A DNA stretch of 64,000 nt from Imbricaverruca yamaguchii (lineage: Eukaryota; Arthropoda; Thecostraca; Neoverrucidae), in NCBI GenBank assembly GCA_034440575.1, contig JAOTOL010001569.1, positions 911,001 to 975,000 of the forward strand, given 5' to 3'. The first letter of the stretch is position 1. Each line of letters begins with the position of its first letter. Positions 45,418 to 58,454 of the stretch are shown one piece after another. Under the pieces are notes generated by a model that did no database searches, was not told the DNA's origin, and saw only the letters and a list, made by a program, of their open reading frames with translations. The position numbers and the translations under genes are program-made.

Positions 45418-48400
45418 CGACATCTGACCGGCCAGTGCCCGCTGACAGGCCGCCAGTGACGTCATCAATGGACGATCAAGCTGACCCTGCCACACAGTTT
45501 TCCCTGCCTTGACATTTCCTGCCACAATTTGCAAAGTTGGAATTCCAAGTTCCAACACAATCACAATTGCCTTGCCATTGCAATTTTACGGCGCATGATT
45601 CCGAGCTGGTTGCAGCAGCAGGCCGTTGCCGCTGCGCCCAGCTGCAGAAATACATATGCAACTGCAAGATATGCAAGTAAGTTCCTGCTCATAGCAGAAC
45701 GGCATGATTGCGTCGAACCAAGCTGTTTTATTCTGCCTCATTGCTATTCTGAAGGTTATTGGTATAGGGAGGCTGCTGAGGGGTTGCTTATATAATGCAT
45801 AGCCACATGATGAATAACTGATCGAGCTTGCTAACCCAGCGATCTTTCCTTCTGGATTACGGCTGCACGCTGGAACGTGGTCAAATGCGAACTTGCCGAC
45901 CAATCTTATTGCTTAGGCCGCCATCCTTAATGATATTGGCCCCTTACGATAATCCTGGTGGCGCGGTGGACAGGTGGTATCCATCAGGTGGACAGGCGCA
46001 CCTGATGGACAGTTACGATTTCTAGGTGGATTGTGTATTTCCAGGATCAAGGAGCTTTAAGCATTTCATTATTCATATGTCCTTCCGTGCGATTTCCCCG
46101 ATTTTGCCCATTCCCAGTAATAATTTTAGTAAGAATATTGCTACATCTGTCTGATGTCTTTCTCCTTCTCTCCTAAATAGTTCGGTTATGTGCCTCACGT
46201 GTTCATGGTGTCTACTACCCGGTTGGCCTACAAAAGGGAGCTCTTGGCCGGAAATATTGTGCGGTGTGACTCAATCTGCTTCATAGAATGAAAACAGCTT
46301 AAGCGCAGCAATTCGGTGCATCCCCATTTTCCATGCTCTCATCCTTTCGCAGGTTACACGCCCTCTCCGGAATTCTCCATGTTCAGAATGCTTGCTCGAG
46401 ACCCACTTTGTCGACACCCCTGGCACAGAATGACACGGCAAGAGCCAGTGCAACGCTCCGCCGGTCTTAAACCTCCCACAACATCCCACTAAAACTACAA
46501 CCGGGCGTAATTAAATTCACTGCTGCAAGCGTGGCGGAATTAGTCGTCAGAACCCGAGTCGTAGGAACTCAAATGAAAGGCCATTCTCTCGGCCCGTATA
46601 TATCGCTCGTTAATTACCGACACTGGCTGTGGGCCCGGCTCGAGCCTCTTGTCGGCCTGTCGACGTCCGCAGGCTGCTTTACGGGCCCATGGAGGAGCGT
46701 AACGGTGCCCTATCGGCGTCAGTTATTTACCCGAATGGGCCGACGTCGCCGTGCTAAATTCAATATTGGCCGCGACGGAGACAATGGTGACCGATGGTCA
46801 GCGGCAGCAGCCAGCTCCCGCTGACCTCGGACGGCCTCAGAGCCGACCGATCCGCTACCGGCTCCGACTGGCGCTGACCGGCGACGCCATCAATCAACAG
46901 CTGTCCCATCAATCAGCCGGAGCGCTGCGCGGCGCCGCAATGCCAGTCGCGCGCCGCCCGCGAGGGGAGCGTAGCTGTGCTGTCCGTCGGCTCGTCCCCG
47001 GATCCCTCCACATGGCCACTGCTGCTGATGACAGGGGTCGACCGCACGGCTTCCGTTCGGAGTACGTGCCCATCGGCCGGAAAATTCGCCGCCCACGTTT
47101 CTGAAGTGGATCCGGTTATGTTCCACCATGCGCATCACTCATAGCTACTAACAATGATACATGCACTGGCTGCCCTCACAAATCGCATCCGATCCAACTG
47201 GTCTCCGGCACATGCCAGATCTGTTTCAGCGGCGGCCCTCATATGCCATTCATGTGGGCGATCCCACACTTTCCGCATTTGTTTCGACAATCACCAGTTG
47301 AACAGGGCTGTCTTACGGAATCCGACCTTTAGCCTCAATTTGGTGGGGATTTGCTGCCGTCTGCAGTGAAATGTTTCGCTCCGGTCCTGCGGTCGTTCAA
47401 AACTAGCCGCCCCGCACGGCGCAAGTGCATCTGAACAGGCACGAGAGCTCTGCCCGCAGGAACCTCCCGGAGCCATTTGCGAACTGTCGGTGGGGTCCTG
47501 GCCGGCGCTCCCACCGGGACGCATCCTCATCGAAACTTCAGCGACCGCTCCGTTGCGCATCGATTTTCTGTCAGAAGAATGACCTGCAAGACTGGGGAAT
47601 TCCTCCACCGCTTTGTTCTTCAATATACACAAATTTGCATTGAGATTGGCCGAGAATAGGTGAGCGCCACCTCATCCCCGGTGAACGATGGCGAAAAGCA
47701 TGCATAGCACATCAACGCAAGTGAGGCACAGCAGAGTTAAACTGTGGGGAGAAAAGGGGTAGGGGCTTCATCTCGCCACTGAAGTATGGTTAGGGGAGGG
47801 TGGGCGCAATATATGCGCCCGTAACTGGCGTGAATAAAGGGTGAGAACCGACATATCTCTCGTAGGAGATGGGGATGGGAGAGATGGGGGATAGGGAGAG
47901 GAGTTCGGGAGATGGATGAAGGAAGGTGCGCGTCATCTTGTGATGAAAAAAGAGCGATGCATTATGTACACTTATTGACTGTGGTGTTCTGTTGGTCATT
48001 GGGGCTTAATATTACACCGACAGGGAGGCCATATGGCACCCACACTGAGCTGGTCGAGCCGAGGTTCAAATCTCAATACAATCAGCCATTTTCTTTCGTC
48101 TCCTCCACTAAAGACAGCACCGGCAGGAGAGGGGGTGGGGGTGGTGGTGGGGGTGGGATGGAGGCAGATGTTGTGGGATCACTCCAGCCCAGCTGCTGAC
48201 CTTGACCTTGGACCTGCGGTCCTGACCTTCCCTGTCGATCTGCTCTCAGCCCTCGTCAATTGCCAGTTTCAGTGCAGCCCCAGTGAACCGTACATAGGCG
48301 GCAGACTCACTTTGGGATTTTAGGGCTGTACTGCTTTATGATTTCGGAACGAATGTAGCCGCATATCACGATCAGTTCTTCTATCAGAGAAGCACCATCG

Positions 48401-48531
48401 TGGACGGAAATGGAATACTCACTTCGAGATTGAATTTGTGCGGTACGAATACGTAAAGTTTTCCATACTTCAGCGATTCAGCAGCCATTTGTCAAGTTAG
48501 TACATTTTCATTGAATAAAATGACAAATGTG

Positions 48532-48534
<3 letters not shown>
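45418..48534. other. Unassigned sequence with two small hairpins
   Basis: No gene is supported. TCCATCAGGTG (45978-45988) and CACCTGATGGA (45997-46007) form a perfect 11-bp stem around 8 nt. GGGCGCA (47802-47808) and TGCGCCC (47814-47820) form another around ATATA. Sequence near 46740-47100 is GC-rich and open in two frames without recognisable domains. Confidence 0.4.

Positions 48535-48568
<34 letters not shown>
48535..48568. repeat. (GA)n microsatellite
   Basis: About 17 GA dinucleotides in a row, with imperfect GA sequence on both sides. Confidence 0.97.
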
Positions 48569-48571
<3 letters not shown>

Positions 48572-48879
48572 GAGTTAATGTTTTCTCGTCATCCATAATG
48601 TACCAGGAGGTAGTTGAAGCCATTTGTCTTCGAGGAACGACTTTTCGCCATGCATATTTACTCATCCCGCTGTAGCTAATTAGAAGTTACAGCGGGTCGT
48701 CGACATTTGGAAGCTCCTTGCGTATTATTAGGCAATGGCTGCTAAATCCAAGTAAACCCAAGTTGAAGTCTGACGACGTTCCTAGTGTGCACTGAGTGTC
48801 TGATCCGCCAGGGGTCTGTTCCCACCCTTGCTCATCCGTGCTCCAGACTCCGGCGGTGCCCGTCACGTCACCACTCCAG

Positions 48880-49310
48880 CCCAACACCCCAGTTATGCTC
48901 CACCACTCTGCCACTCCTGGCTCCAGGCCTCCACGCCGCTCCACCATCCCCTCGTCTCCGGCAGCTCATCATTCCCAGCTCCAGACCGCGAGCTTGTCCC
49001 ACCAGCCCAGTGACCCCCCAGTCACATCCTCCACCGCGGCGACCTGTCCCACCATCCCGGTGACCCTCCACCGCGGGCCCGCGGCCGGACCTCGGTCACG
49101 CTCCTCCACCGCGGCGCCCGCGGCTGCAGACCCCGGTCTCGCTCCTCCACCGCGGCGCCCGCGGCTCCGGACCCCGGTCACGCTCCTCCACCGCGGCGCC
49201 CGCGGCTCCAGACCCCGGTCACGCTCCTCCACTGCGGCGCCCGCGGCTCCAGACCCCGGTCACGCTCCTCCACCGCGGCGCCCATGGCTGGGGAGTGGAT
49301 CAGCGCAGCG
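48880..49310. repeat. 41-bp GC-rich minisatellite, about 5 clear copies plus decayed left part
   Basis: Clear units at about 49100-49300 share CTCCTCCACCGCGGCGCCCG, then CGGCT, and CAGACCCCGGTCACG. To the left (48880-49090) related but diverged CTCCA and CCACC phrases suggest older copies. Frames of up to 227 codons cross the array and are not convincing genes. Confidence 0.88.
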
Positions 49311-49497
49311 GTCGCCGCCGCCTCTAGCTGCCGGCACCGCAGGGAAGTGGCTTCATCTGGAGCGGCGTACTCGACTGACTGGCAAATTAGCGGCCACTAG
49401 TCGCGCGCTCCTCCCGGCGGACATTAATATTGATGCCCTGCCTCGTCTGCCAAAGCGTCCCAGGGGCACACTGAGGTAGTTCCAATCCGCGATGAAT

Positions 49498-49700
49498 GCT
49501 GCTGCAGCCGCCCTCAGACGCCCACAGACGCCCACAGACGCCCACAGCCGGCCACAACCGCCCGTAGCCGCCCTCAGTCGCCCCCAGCCGCCCCCAGCCG
49601 CCCACAGATGCCCATAGCCGCCCCCAGCCGCCCCCAGCCGCCCCCAGCCGCCCACAGCCGCCCCCAGCAGCCCACAGATGCTCACAGATGCCCACGCCCG
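49498..49700. repeat. 10-bp repeat (CCGCCCCCAG / CGCCCACAGA), about 19 copies
   Basis: Decamers such as AGCCGCCCCC, GCCCACAGAC and GCCCACAGAT run in tandem, some of them 11-mers. The downstream GCCACAGTCGC phrases (to about 49830) are a looser continuation. Confidence 0.88.
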
Positions 49701-50029
49701 CCCAGAGTGGCCACAGCCATCCAGGATTGCCACAAGCGACCACAGTCGCTCAAGATCGTCACCACAGCCGCCCGCAATGGTCACAGCTACCACAGTCGCC
49801 CAGGGTCGCTCAGGGTCGCCATAGCTGACCATCGACCGACCACCATTATATGCACTTTTCAAGTCTGGGCCATCCTGACCTCTCGGAGCCATTACCACAG
49901 GGAAGTGCTCGGGCCACAACTCAGACCGCGACCCAGATCGTGATCCGAGACACAGCCAGATGCATGGCCCGGGCAAGGCCCAGTGGCAGTGTCCTCGAGC
50001 ATCCGGGTCAGCAATTTGTCGGGTGTGCA

Positions 50030-50685
50030 TGCTGTAAGGTCCTCGAGTGTCGATGTCCACAAGTTCTGGGGTATTCATGTTCTCGAGTCTCTGCGCATCA
50101 GTGCCGCCAGGTTCTCGGATATCGACGTCAAGCTCTGGGGTGTCAGTATCATCGTGTTCTCGGGTGTCGACGTCATGCGCTAGGGTGTCGATGTTGTCAT
50201 GTTCTGGGGTACGATGTCATTAGGTTCTGGGGATCGATGTCGTCAGGTTCTAGGATGTCAGTGTCATCGTGCTCTCAGGTGTCGACGTCATGCGCTATGG
50301 TATCAATGTCGTTATGTTCTGGGGTACGATTTCGTCAGGTTCCTGGAGACAATGTCGTCATGTTCTGGGGGTACAATGTCGTCAGGTTCTGGGTACGATG
50401 TTGTCAGGTTCTGGGGACTGATGTCAGGTTCTGGGGTACGATGTCGTCTGGTTCTGGGGTACGATGTCGTTAGGTTCTGTGGTACGATGTCGTCAAGTTG
50501 TTGAGTACCATGTCGTCAGGTTCTGTGGTACGATGTCGTCAGGTTCTTGGGTACGATATCGTCAGGTTCTTGGGTACCATGTCGTCAGGTTCTTGGGTAC
50601 CATGTCGTCAGGTTCTGTGGTGCGATGTCGTCAGGTTCTGGGTCGTCAGTGTCGTCGGGTTCGCCGGTGTCGGCATCAGTTTCTC
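50030..50685. repeat. About 23-bp minisatellite, diverged at the left
   Basis: From about 50180 the unit TCAGGTTCTGGGGTACGATG plus TCG recurs about 22 times with short indels. To the left a related longer form (GTTCTCGGGTGTCGACGTCA) recurs. Frames up to 207 codons (GSGVRCRQVLG-like) are repeat-derived. Confidence 0.9.
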
Positions 50686-50780
50686 GCCGGTGAGCAGAAG
50701 CCATTAAGGCCGGCAGTGGACGCGGGGCATGTTTTATTCAGGCCGCTAGCGGCTCCTCAGAGACGGCGGCCGACTTGGTC

Positions 50781-51425
50781 AGGTCGCTGTCGTTAGAGGT
50801 GACCCCGACACCCTGGTGGGGACGTATTTCCCGGCTGTACTGGTGGGGACGGGCAGGGTCAGGTCGCCGTCGTTAGAGGTGACCCCGACACCCTGGTGGG
50901 GGCGTACTTCACGGCTGTACTGGTGGGGACGGGCAGGGTCAGGTCGCTGTCGTTAGAGGTGACCCCGACACCCTTGTGGGGGCGTATTTCACGGCTGTAC
51001 TGGTGGGGACGGGCAGGGTCAGGTCGCCGTCGTTAGAGGTGACCCCGGCACCCTGGTGGGGGCGTATTTCTCGGCTGTACTGGTGGGGACGGGCAGGGTC
51101 AGGTCGCTGTCGTTAGAGGTGACCCCGGCACCCTGGTGGGGGCGTATTTCTCGGCTGTACTGGTGGGGACGGGCAGGGTCAGGTCGCTGTCGTTAGAGGT
51201 GACCCCGACACCCTGGTGGGGGCGTATTTCCCGGCTGTACTGGTGGGGACGGGCAGGGTCAGGTCGCTGTCGTTAGAGGTGACCCCGACACCCTGGTGGG
51301 GGCGTATTTCCCGGCTGTACTGGTGGGGACGGGCAGGGTCAGGTCGCTGTCGTTAGAGGTGACCCCGACACCCTTGTGGGGGCGTATTTCACGGCTGTCC
51401 TGGTGGAGACTGGCAGTCAGGTCGC
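50781..51425. repeat. 80-bp minisatellite, 8 copies
   Basis: GACCCCGACA or GACCCCGGCA starts at 50801, 50881, 50961, 51041, 51121, 51201, 51281 and 51361, exactly 80 bp apart. Units carry GGTCAGGTCGCTGTCGTTAG and GTACTGGTGGGGACGGGCAG. A diverged partial unit follows to about 51460. Site variants (CTGTCG/CCGTCG, CCCTGG/CCCTTG, TTCCCGG/TTCACGG) form distinct haplotypes. Confidence 0.96.
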
Positions 51426-51459
51426 TGCCGTTGGAGGTGACCCCGACACCCTGGTGCGG

Positions 51460-54400
51460 ATGGGCTTCCTGGATGTCCTGGTGTGAACGGGCTCGGTCAA
51501 CTCGTCTCCCTTGGAGCTGTCTCTGGCACCATAGCGGGGACGGGCTCCCGGACGCTGGTGGGACTGGAAACTCTGGTGGAGATTGATGTCCTGAACACTC
51601 AGATATTTCGGCAAATAACGCAGCATGGCTGAACGACAGCGCGTGTTTTTTGGCCTCGAAGTAAAACGTGAAGAAAATAGCTCGGATCAATGAAATTCAC
51701 TATCTGCACAGACTACTTCATTCGCGTGATAGCTTCAGATTAAAATAGTCTCGTCCGGTTGTCTTTCCGTTCCTTTTTTTAAGGATGGAGCAAAATGTCG
51801 GTGGCCTCCAGCGTAGTGTAGCAAAATATAGACATTCGGCTGCATGTGGCTGAACGACAGCGATACAAGATGCACGCTGAGCTCAGAGCTGAGTTAAGCG
51901 TGCGACCTTGGTATTAAACTTTGCCTCAGAGCTGAGCTAAGCGTGCGTGACAAGCTCTTGTCTTTGCGGGCTTCGAACAGGCCGTATTCTTCTTCACAAT
52001 AATTGAATTGCAAATAAAGCCTGCGACATTATTTATTATAGTAAATCATGTGTTGTTTGTGATGGAACCTAGCCTTACCGCCTTTCGCCCCGTCCCAGCC
52101 CGGTGAAACATCGGCCCGTCTCTCCGATCAGATCCTCATATTGGGGGGGGGGCGTCGTCCCTTTATCTAACCTGGAAGCCAAGCGTTGCACGCAATTGAG
52201 CCGGGTATGATAAGAATGTTCTTGACGAATAGAGTTCGAAAGATCATTTTTGCCTGGATAATTTTGAAGTTCAAATTATCGGTTTTTGAAAAAAAGTGAC
52301 ATTTCAAGAACATGTTTGATGTTCTATTTCTGGTTAGGACACAGGGTTAAAAAGCATGCCACTTCATAGCTAATTACACAGCGCGTATCTTTTGCCAATC
52401 AATGCTTGATGTTGGACAAACATTGATGTCCTCGGATGACCCTGGCCTTCACTATGACTGATAGTTTGGTTTCATATGTCAAATTATGTTGTGCAATATA
52501 ATTTTGATACTGTTTAAGTCATGAAAACTCGGAAATGGTTCATGCAAATAAGGGTGTCTGAATAAGCTTCGTTCACTTTGTGCTCTTTATATCACCCTGA
52601 CCACAAGTAACTTGAAGAAGTGAAACAAGTGTGGTAAGGAGCTTCTGAATCTCTAGCATGCAAACAAAGGCAAAAACAATACAAAATGGACGATATACGT
52701 GTTGCAAGTATTGTCAGATCTAATGCTTCTGCTTGCGTACCAAGGCACACAATGCGGATAGATGAACATACATACTACACACTAAGAAAATTGGCACAAA
52801 GTCTACCAAAATGGACCGTGACTTCAGGTCAATAACATCACCTTAAACAAAAATCCGAGGGGTACGTTTTGTTGACATGACCTTTCTGTCTGTGCTCATG
52901 TAGCAAGTTCGATTTAACCCATCCCGTCTCGGGGGTGGGGTCTACAACCGCCCCTCTCAGGTTTTTCGAGGATAGCGGACGAACGGCGCGAGGCAGCGCG
53001 TCCAAATTTGGCATACCCTTAATCCCCCCATTCTATTTTCAAAAGGAATCATGTTGCCTTTTTGGCAAGACATTGACTCATCCTAATGTGAATCGCCTCA
53101 ATATGCCCCACTTTCATTCAGCAGCAGCACTTCGTTCAGCTTCAAGGGCTCCTCCAGCTTCAAGGGTTCATCCAGCTACCAGGGGCCCGACCCTGCTCTG
53201 AGCCAATCTTCAAACGCCAAGGGCTCCTCTAGCACCCAGGGGCCGTCGCATTTCTAGGCGCCTTTCCAATTCCTAGGGGTTCCCGTGATCTCTTGTCACA
53301 GCCTGAATGGGAGGCTAGATCAGGTCAGGCCGAGCGCACAATGGGACTCCAGTAATCTACCCTGCGTGTCAAAGTCGGAAGGATAGGCCAGATTGGGGAA
53401 GGATATGCTGTTCCTCCAATATATAGTGGAGGGATCCACGCTCAACATCCATGGAATTGATGCATCCCTAACTGTCAACCAGAGCTCGATGATTATAGCT
53501 CTGTGACACAGCATGAGCCACCGCTGACGTTGGCTGCATGCAAGTTTCTAAGTGGCTGCAGGATGTGCTACTAGAGTTGCGACGCTATCTGTTACCGATA
53601 TGAGTTACTGCAGAATCTGGGCATGTCTGCATATCATCAGCCTCAGTCTATAAACGCGTCTTCCTTGGCTTCTAGTGTTTGGCCCGAAATGGAAAGCAAA
53701 CACACACGGAACCGCGCATCCCTTGAGAGCAGAACAATGCACACAGCGCAGAATTTGCGGGAGCAGCATATGAACATCTCGGCTTTGTAGTGAACCACAA
53801 TTGTAAGCATCGGAGGCGTATTACGTTGGAGAACGAAAATTGATCATGAACGGCTTTGAACCGAAACACCAACCATGACAACCATGAAAACATATTCATA
53901 CACACCTACTGGCATTCTAAAAGCTCACATAATCTATATGCCAAGTGTGTGTGATCATGATCTAAACAATACATCAATTATAAGCATCAAAACAAACCCA
54001 CCGTGCTCACCACGTGATGCTATGATGCCCATTTGCATGCTATACTGGACAACGTGTCGTGCTGCCCGCTGCACCCGACTAGGAGCACAAGCATCACAAG
54101 GAGCCAGGCACCTCACTAGTGCATATTGACGTCTTTGATTTCAAACATCGAACACGAGGCCCTCGTGGTTTGGTAACCGTATGCAATTGCAGTGCTCATC
54201 ACTTCCATCCAGTGCGAAGGTCGAATGTCGCATAGTTTTTGTGCGAAGTGAATTTGTCCCGAGTTTAAACGTAAATCATACATGCAATTTGAGAAGTAGC
54301 TTACTAGTAGCTTACTAGTAGCTTACTAAACATTATATATAATATCTAACAATATTTAAAGCAAATATTTTTTTTTTAACGACTAGTTCTGTACCTGAAA

Positions 54401-55700
54401 TTATTATGCACATGATAAAAAACAATGTGCATCCTACCAATGTGTAACGTTCCATTCATCCTACTTAGTGTTGAGATCCAGCAGAACTACCAAAGGTGAA
54501 TTCTATCTGAAATTGCAAGAACATTTAATATATTTCAAGAATATACTAGCAATATTCTCTAGATGCACAACAAAAGGCAGCAAGGGCCTAATCATGGATG
54601 GGCTAAGGGCTCCGTCCATTCAGTGATGATGGCCTGACTATAGGTGAGATGTGATGCGAAACGTTTTTCGGCAATTGCCGCCCATTTCGGTTCAGTTGTT
54701 CGCCTGTAGCGTGGCTGCATGGTCCAAATAACTAAGCGTTTTTTTCTTTCCTTGTGCGCTTTAGATCCAATCCCGGCACCAGGATATGCCTAGGCGGGCA
54801 GTGTCTCCTCTCAAGATCTGCCATGCCTCAGACAAATGCGATTTTCAACGGGCGTGATAATTATTCCCCTGCCCAAAAGGAGAGACAAATTTGCTGGTGC
54901 CCTCCTCCGGAGTGGCGTGAATGCTCCCCGATCGTAGATAACGATATCCCCACCGGAACTCCATCCATTCCTGACGACATTCCAGCCAGAACTCAGTCCA
55001 GTGGTGACGACATTCCGATAACAATTTCGTCCATCCCCGATTTACTCGCTTCATGAAAGGTATTTAATCCACGGAGCGTCGATCGGCTGGCACTAGTGTC
55101 ACAACACGTTTGGTCGCAGCCTCGTCACGCCTAGCACACCCATCACCTCTGCTGATCAGACCTATATCCTAGCTCCTACTCCTTCTTAAGCCCTAGATCA
55201 TATCAGACGCACGAACTGACTGCAGAAGTGATCTATTTTATATGATGACAAATTGACAAATTGAACCGATTCAGATGAGATTTGCATTCACAATGGATGA
55301 TAATTGACTCGACGAGTGACCGGAATGAAGGAGTCGACGAGCGCGAACTGCAGTCGCGTGGCACTCAATCTAAGACAGTTTCCTCCTTCTGACACCGCAG
55401 TTGCATGAATCGTTAGAGTTTCAACTGTCATGCGACTGCGATGCACATGCTCTTCGTTTCGATCACGGCATCACAATTACTCGATCTTCGAGCCTGGCCT
55501 CGGTCAGTGGAGATCGACGTGCTCTGGCGACTGCGGCGCTCCGGACATGCGACGAACGAGTCACTTGCCGTGGTAGCGCCGTACAAGTGGGTGTAATTAT
55601 CGGCAAAGGGCAGGACAGGGGTGGGGCGGCGTCACGACCTGAAGTGAGAGTGGAGAGAGCTGGGGCTGGTCCGCCAGTGGGCAGGGGTGTGCAGGGCATC
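51460..55700. other. Largely unique AT-richer sequence
   Basis: I find no gene here. A 10-base G tract lies at 52143-52152. A GGACACAGGGTTAAA string near 52335 is shared with 17867-17881. Near 53140-53280 a degenerate CAAGGGCTCCTC phrase recurs. Three 11-bp copies of TAGCTTACTAG lie at about 54298-54329, and a 10-base T run near 54368. Open frames stay near or below 100 codons. Confidence 0.45.
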
Positions 55701-55745
55701 TGGCGTCGAGTCGAGACTCGACTGGCGTCGAGTCGAGAGTCAGCG
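55701..55745. repeat. 24-bp duplication with a GTCGAG/CTCGAC dyad
   Basis: CTGGCGTCGAGTCGAGA occurs twice about 24 bp apart. Within it AGTCGAGACTCGACT is a palindrome with 7-bp arms around a single A. Confidence 0.8.
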
Positions 55746-57957
55746 GCAGCCCGCCGGGGGCACTCGATTTTGTCGGCGCCAATTCCATCTGCCAGGGCAA
55801 ATCGGATTTATCCAGGCCTGTCTGTTGGACATTTTCCGTTATTCAAGACGTCCTGTTCGCATCCATCGGGCGATGGGGTTGACGGGCGTGCGTTAAAATA
55901 AAAAACTACGCACAGATATCAAACCGAAAGAAGTGGTAGATGCATGCAGAAAACAAGCGAGATGCGATGCCGATTTCTTCCGGAATCGTGTACGGCAGGC
56001 GTGTTCTGTAGATAATTTCCATGTCTACCAGCATTGATCGCTGATATGTATGGAGCGGCGTGTGACGGCTGGCAGATGGGCGAACAGCGATCCGGCAGTC
56101 GATCAATGCGCGGCCAATGACAACGCTAAGCTGTTGGCTGTTTTCCTGGCCTACCACATTTTATCCGGAATTTAATCAAGGGCGTCATTTGAATTCAGAT
56201 GGCGCACTATTTGCCTTTCTTTCTGGCGGCGCCGATGTCATATAGAGCGGCCAACTCCAAGGTGGTTGGTTCGGTGGGCCGGGTACCATGCGGCTAAGAA
56301 TCGGCTAACTATGTTGGCTCTATTTCTAGTCCCATTTCGAAGTGACAAAAACCAAGCCAAAATGTTGTATAGGTTGCACGTCCGTTATGTGTCATGCTGT
56401 GCTGATGTACTGTTGTGAGAAAAGAGGTGACTTGAGAAGACAATGGATTCTGTAAGAATAGTAACGAAAGATGCCGCATAGCATGTTCTCGTTTCGGCTG
56501 TCGAATGGGTGCAAAATACACAATTAATTGCAACAGTATTTTTCTTGACATAAGAACAGCTCTAGTTTCAATTCAGTGCACATGGGGACAAATAGTCTAG
56601 GGGTAAGTTTCTCGTCTCACAATCAAAAGGCTGTGGGTTCGAGTCTCACTTGTCGCTACTCTTCGCCTGCGACCAATCGGCGTGAAACATTGGCGACGCT
56701 ACATAACTCAACGGTCGGTGTGTCGTAAAACCAATAACCAACCAATTCAGCGCACAGGCTGCATCATCTTCCATACACTTCGACACTGTTATCCTATTTC
56801 ACAGAACCATACTTATCATAACTGTCTAGCTTCACTTCGAAAACTGTGCCTTATGAAACTGATTCTTGCATCTATCCCTCAGTATGCTACAAGTCCAACC
56901 AATTTTGCCCTCGTTTTTCTTCTTGATTAATCACACCATTTATATCTACCGTGGTAAAAACAAATATCAGGTGGAACTTGCTCGTTGCTAGCCCCCAGCC
57001 CACGAAAATACGAATGAATTGACACTTCGAAACAGCAACATTGTGGTATTAAGAAGTGCTCATTAAATGGTATCGGAAGAAGCCAAGTGCCAGTGATGAT
57101 ATAAATCGTTTTTATGCCTGCATAGACCATTGGCATATAATTGTTGAAAAATGTGAGGTGCTTTTCATTTTGAGAGGACAACAAACAAACATGCTCACCG
57201 AGGTAAGCAAAAGACACTTGCACTTTCCACGTATGTTCTGGAGGGAAGGGACGTTTTGTGACGACGAGGGACGACGAGGGACGTGACGACGAGGGAAGGT
57301 TCGTTTCCGGACACAGCAAAAAAACCGGAAACCCTCGGGGCACGCTTCCGTGATGCACACCAATAAATAGGATGTCGATGCATCCTCACGTCTATCCCAT
57401 GTGTCCATCTTGATGTCATGCACGAGTCGCCTTTACAAATTCCTTTTCTCTGCCTGGGCGCTCAGCCTGTACAATTGACCTGTTCCATCTACATCGCACC
57501 TGCCTGCAGCGCCTTCGTCCGATTGCTACCACGATAATTCTCGCCTGGCGGACCAGGCTTCCCGAGCGTCGTGTTCATGCGCTCCAAAGTCATGCCGACC
57601 GACGGGTGGCTGCGTGGGCCAGCTGGCCGTCACATCGCGCCGCCCTCGCTCGCCTGTCCACACTCTGCCACCATGACCGAGTGGGACGTCGCTATTGAAA
57701 TTCGCGGCTGCCGAGCGACGGCTTCCATTGCTCGCTGCTGTCCTACTATGCTGGATGCGCCACCTCCTCTTTCGGGATGTCGTGTTCGTGCCATTGAGGA
57801 GACCGTTGCCAGTCGGTGGTCATTTGGCGCTCAAATTGAGTTCGACTTTGCAAAGCATGTGGATCTCCGCGTGCACTTAGGCTTGCAAGCAAGCGCACGA
57901 TTGTCCATATGGATCCAAGCTGCCACGCTGCAATGTGACAACTTCAATTCGAATAAC
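55746..57957. other. Unassigned sequence around the SINE
   Basis: Other than the SINE copy, nothing is supported. A repeated GACGAGGGACGACGAGGGA phrase lies near 57260-57295. Frames of 143 and 136 codons (56927-57358 minus, 57571-57981 plus) show no recognisable domain. Confidence 0.4.
56583..56742 (+). mobile_element. tRNA-derived SINE, family 1, with 14-bp target-site duplication
   Basis: The 160-bp insert is flanked by CAATTCAGTGCACA (56569-56582) and CAATTCAGCGCACA (56743-56756), with one mismatch. The head contains a box A-like TAGTCTAGGGG (56593-56603) and box B GGTTCGAGTCTC (56636-56647) at tRNA-like spacing. The body follows (CTCTTCGCCTGCGACCAATC), then the tail GTCGTAAAACCAATAACCAA. 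It matches 14399-14558 along its length and serves as a reference copy for the degenerate copy at 6976. Confidence 0.95.
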
Positions 57958-57997
57958 TTAACCCAACCAAACCTAACCTAACCTAACCTAACCTAAC
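57958..57997. repeat. Interstitial TTAGG-type (CCTAA) telomere-like repeat
   Basis: About five perfect CCTAA units run from 57972, preceded by the variants CCCAA and CCAAA. The unit matches arthropod TTAGG telomeres, not vertebrate TTAGGG. A 16-bp direct duplication (GCTGGGAGATGTTCGT) follows at 58067-58098. Confidence 0.88.
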
Positions 57998-58454
57998 GTA
58001 AGGTCATTGGATCTGCGCGGCTATAGTTGGACCGCAAGGTCACCTACATGGGAAGGAGGCGATTTGCTGGGAGATGTTCGTGCTGGGAGATGTTCGTGAA
58101 GCTGATAGTGCCACGTACATAGTGTTATTGCGAACAACAAAGGCACTTGTATGAAAAATCATCACTCAATACATGCGAAATAAACAACTAGTGGGCTTAC
58201 CCAAGTCCGTACATGGGCATAGCCGACCATTTGGAAACGCCTATGAAGGATCGATAAACTTTCGAATATCGCATTTTCCAATAGCTAATCAGTCGGTCGA
58301 AATTAATTGAAAACGTGTAGCCGCCAACATGTGGCGCAAAACGTGGGCAGCAATCGGGAAACACGTCGCCGTTTCCGCATGGACGTCCCTCGTCAGCAGC
58401 CGAGCGCGAGGCCGATACACTACGCTCAGTGCGACACGACGTGATCACGTATCG

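Noticed and set aside
44452..45459. 335-codon SQRWEGLSGGR frame
   Set aside because: Derived from the uniform 17-bp array, with equally long frames in overlapping registers.
56583..56742. tRNA gene
   Set aside because: Boxes A and B are present, but the head does not fold as a complete tRNA by eye. The insert has a SINE body, a tail and target-site duplications.
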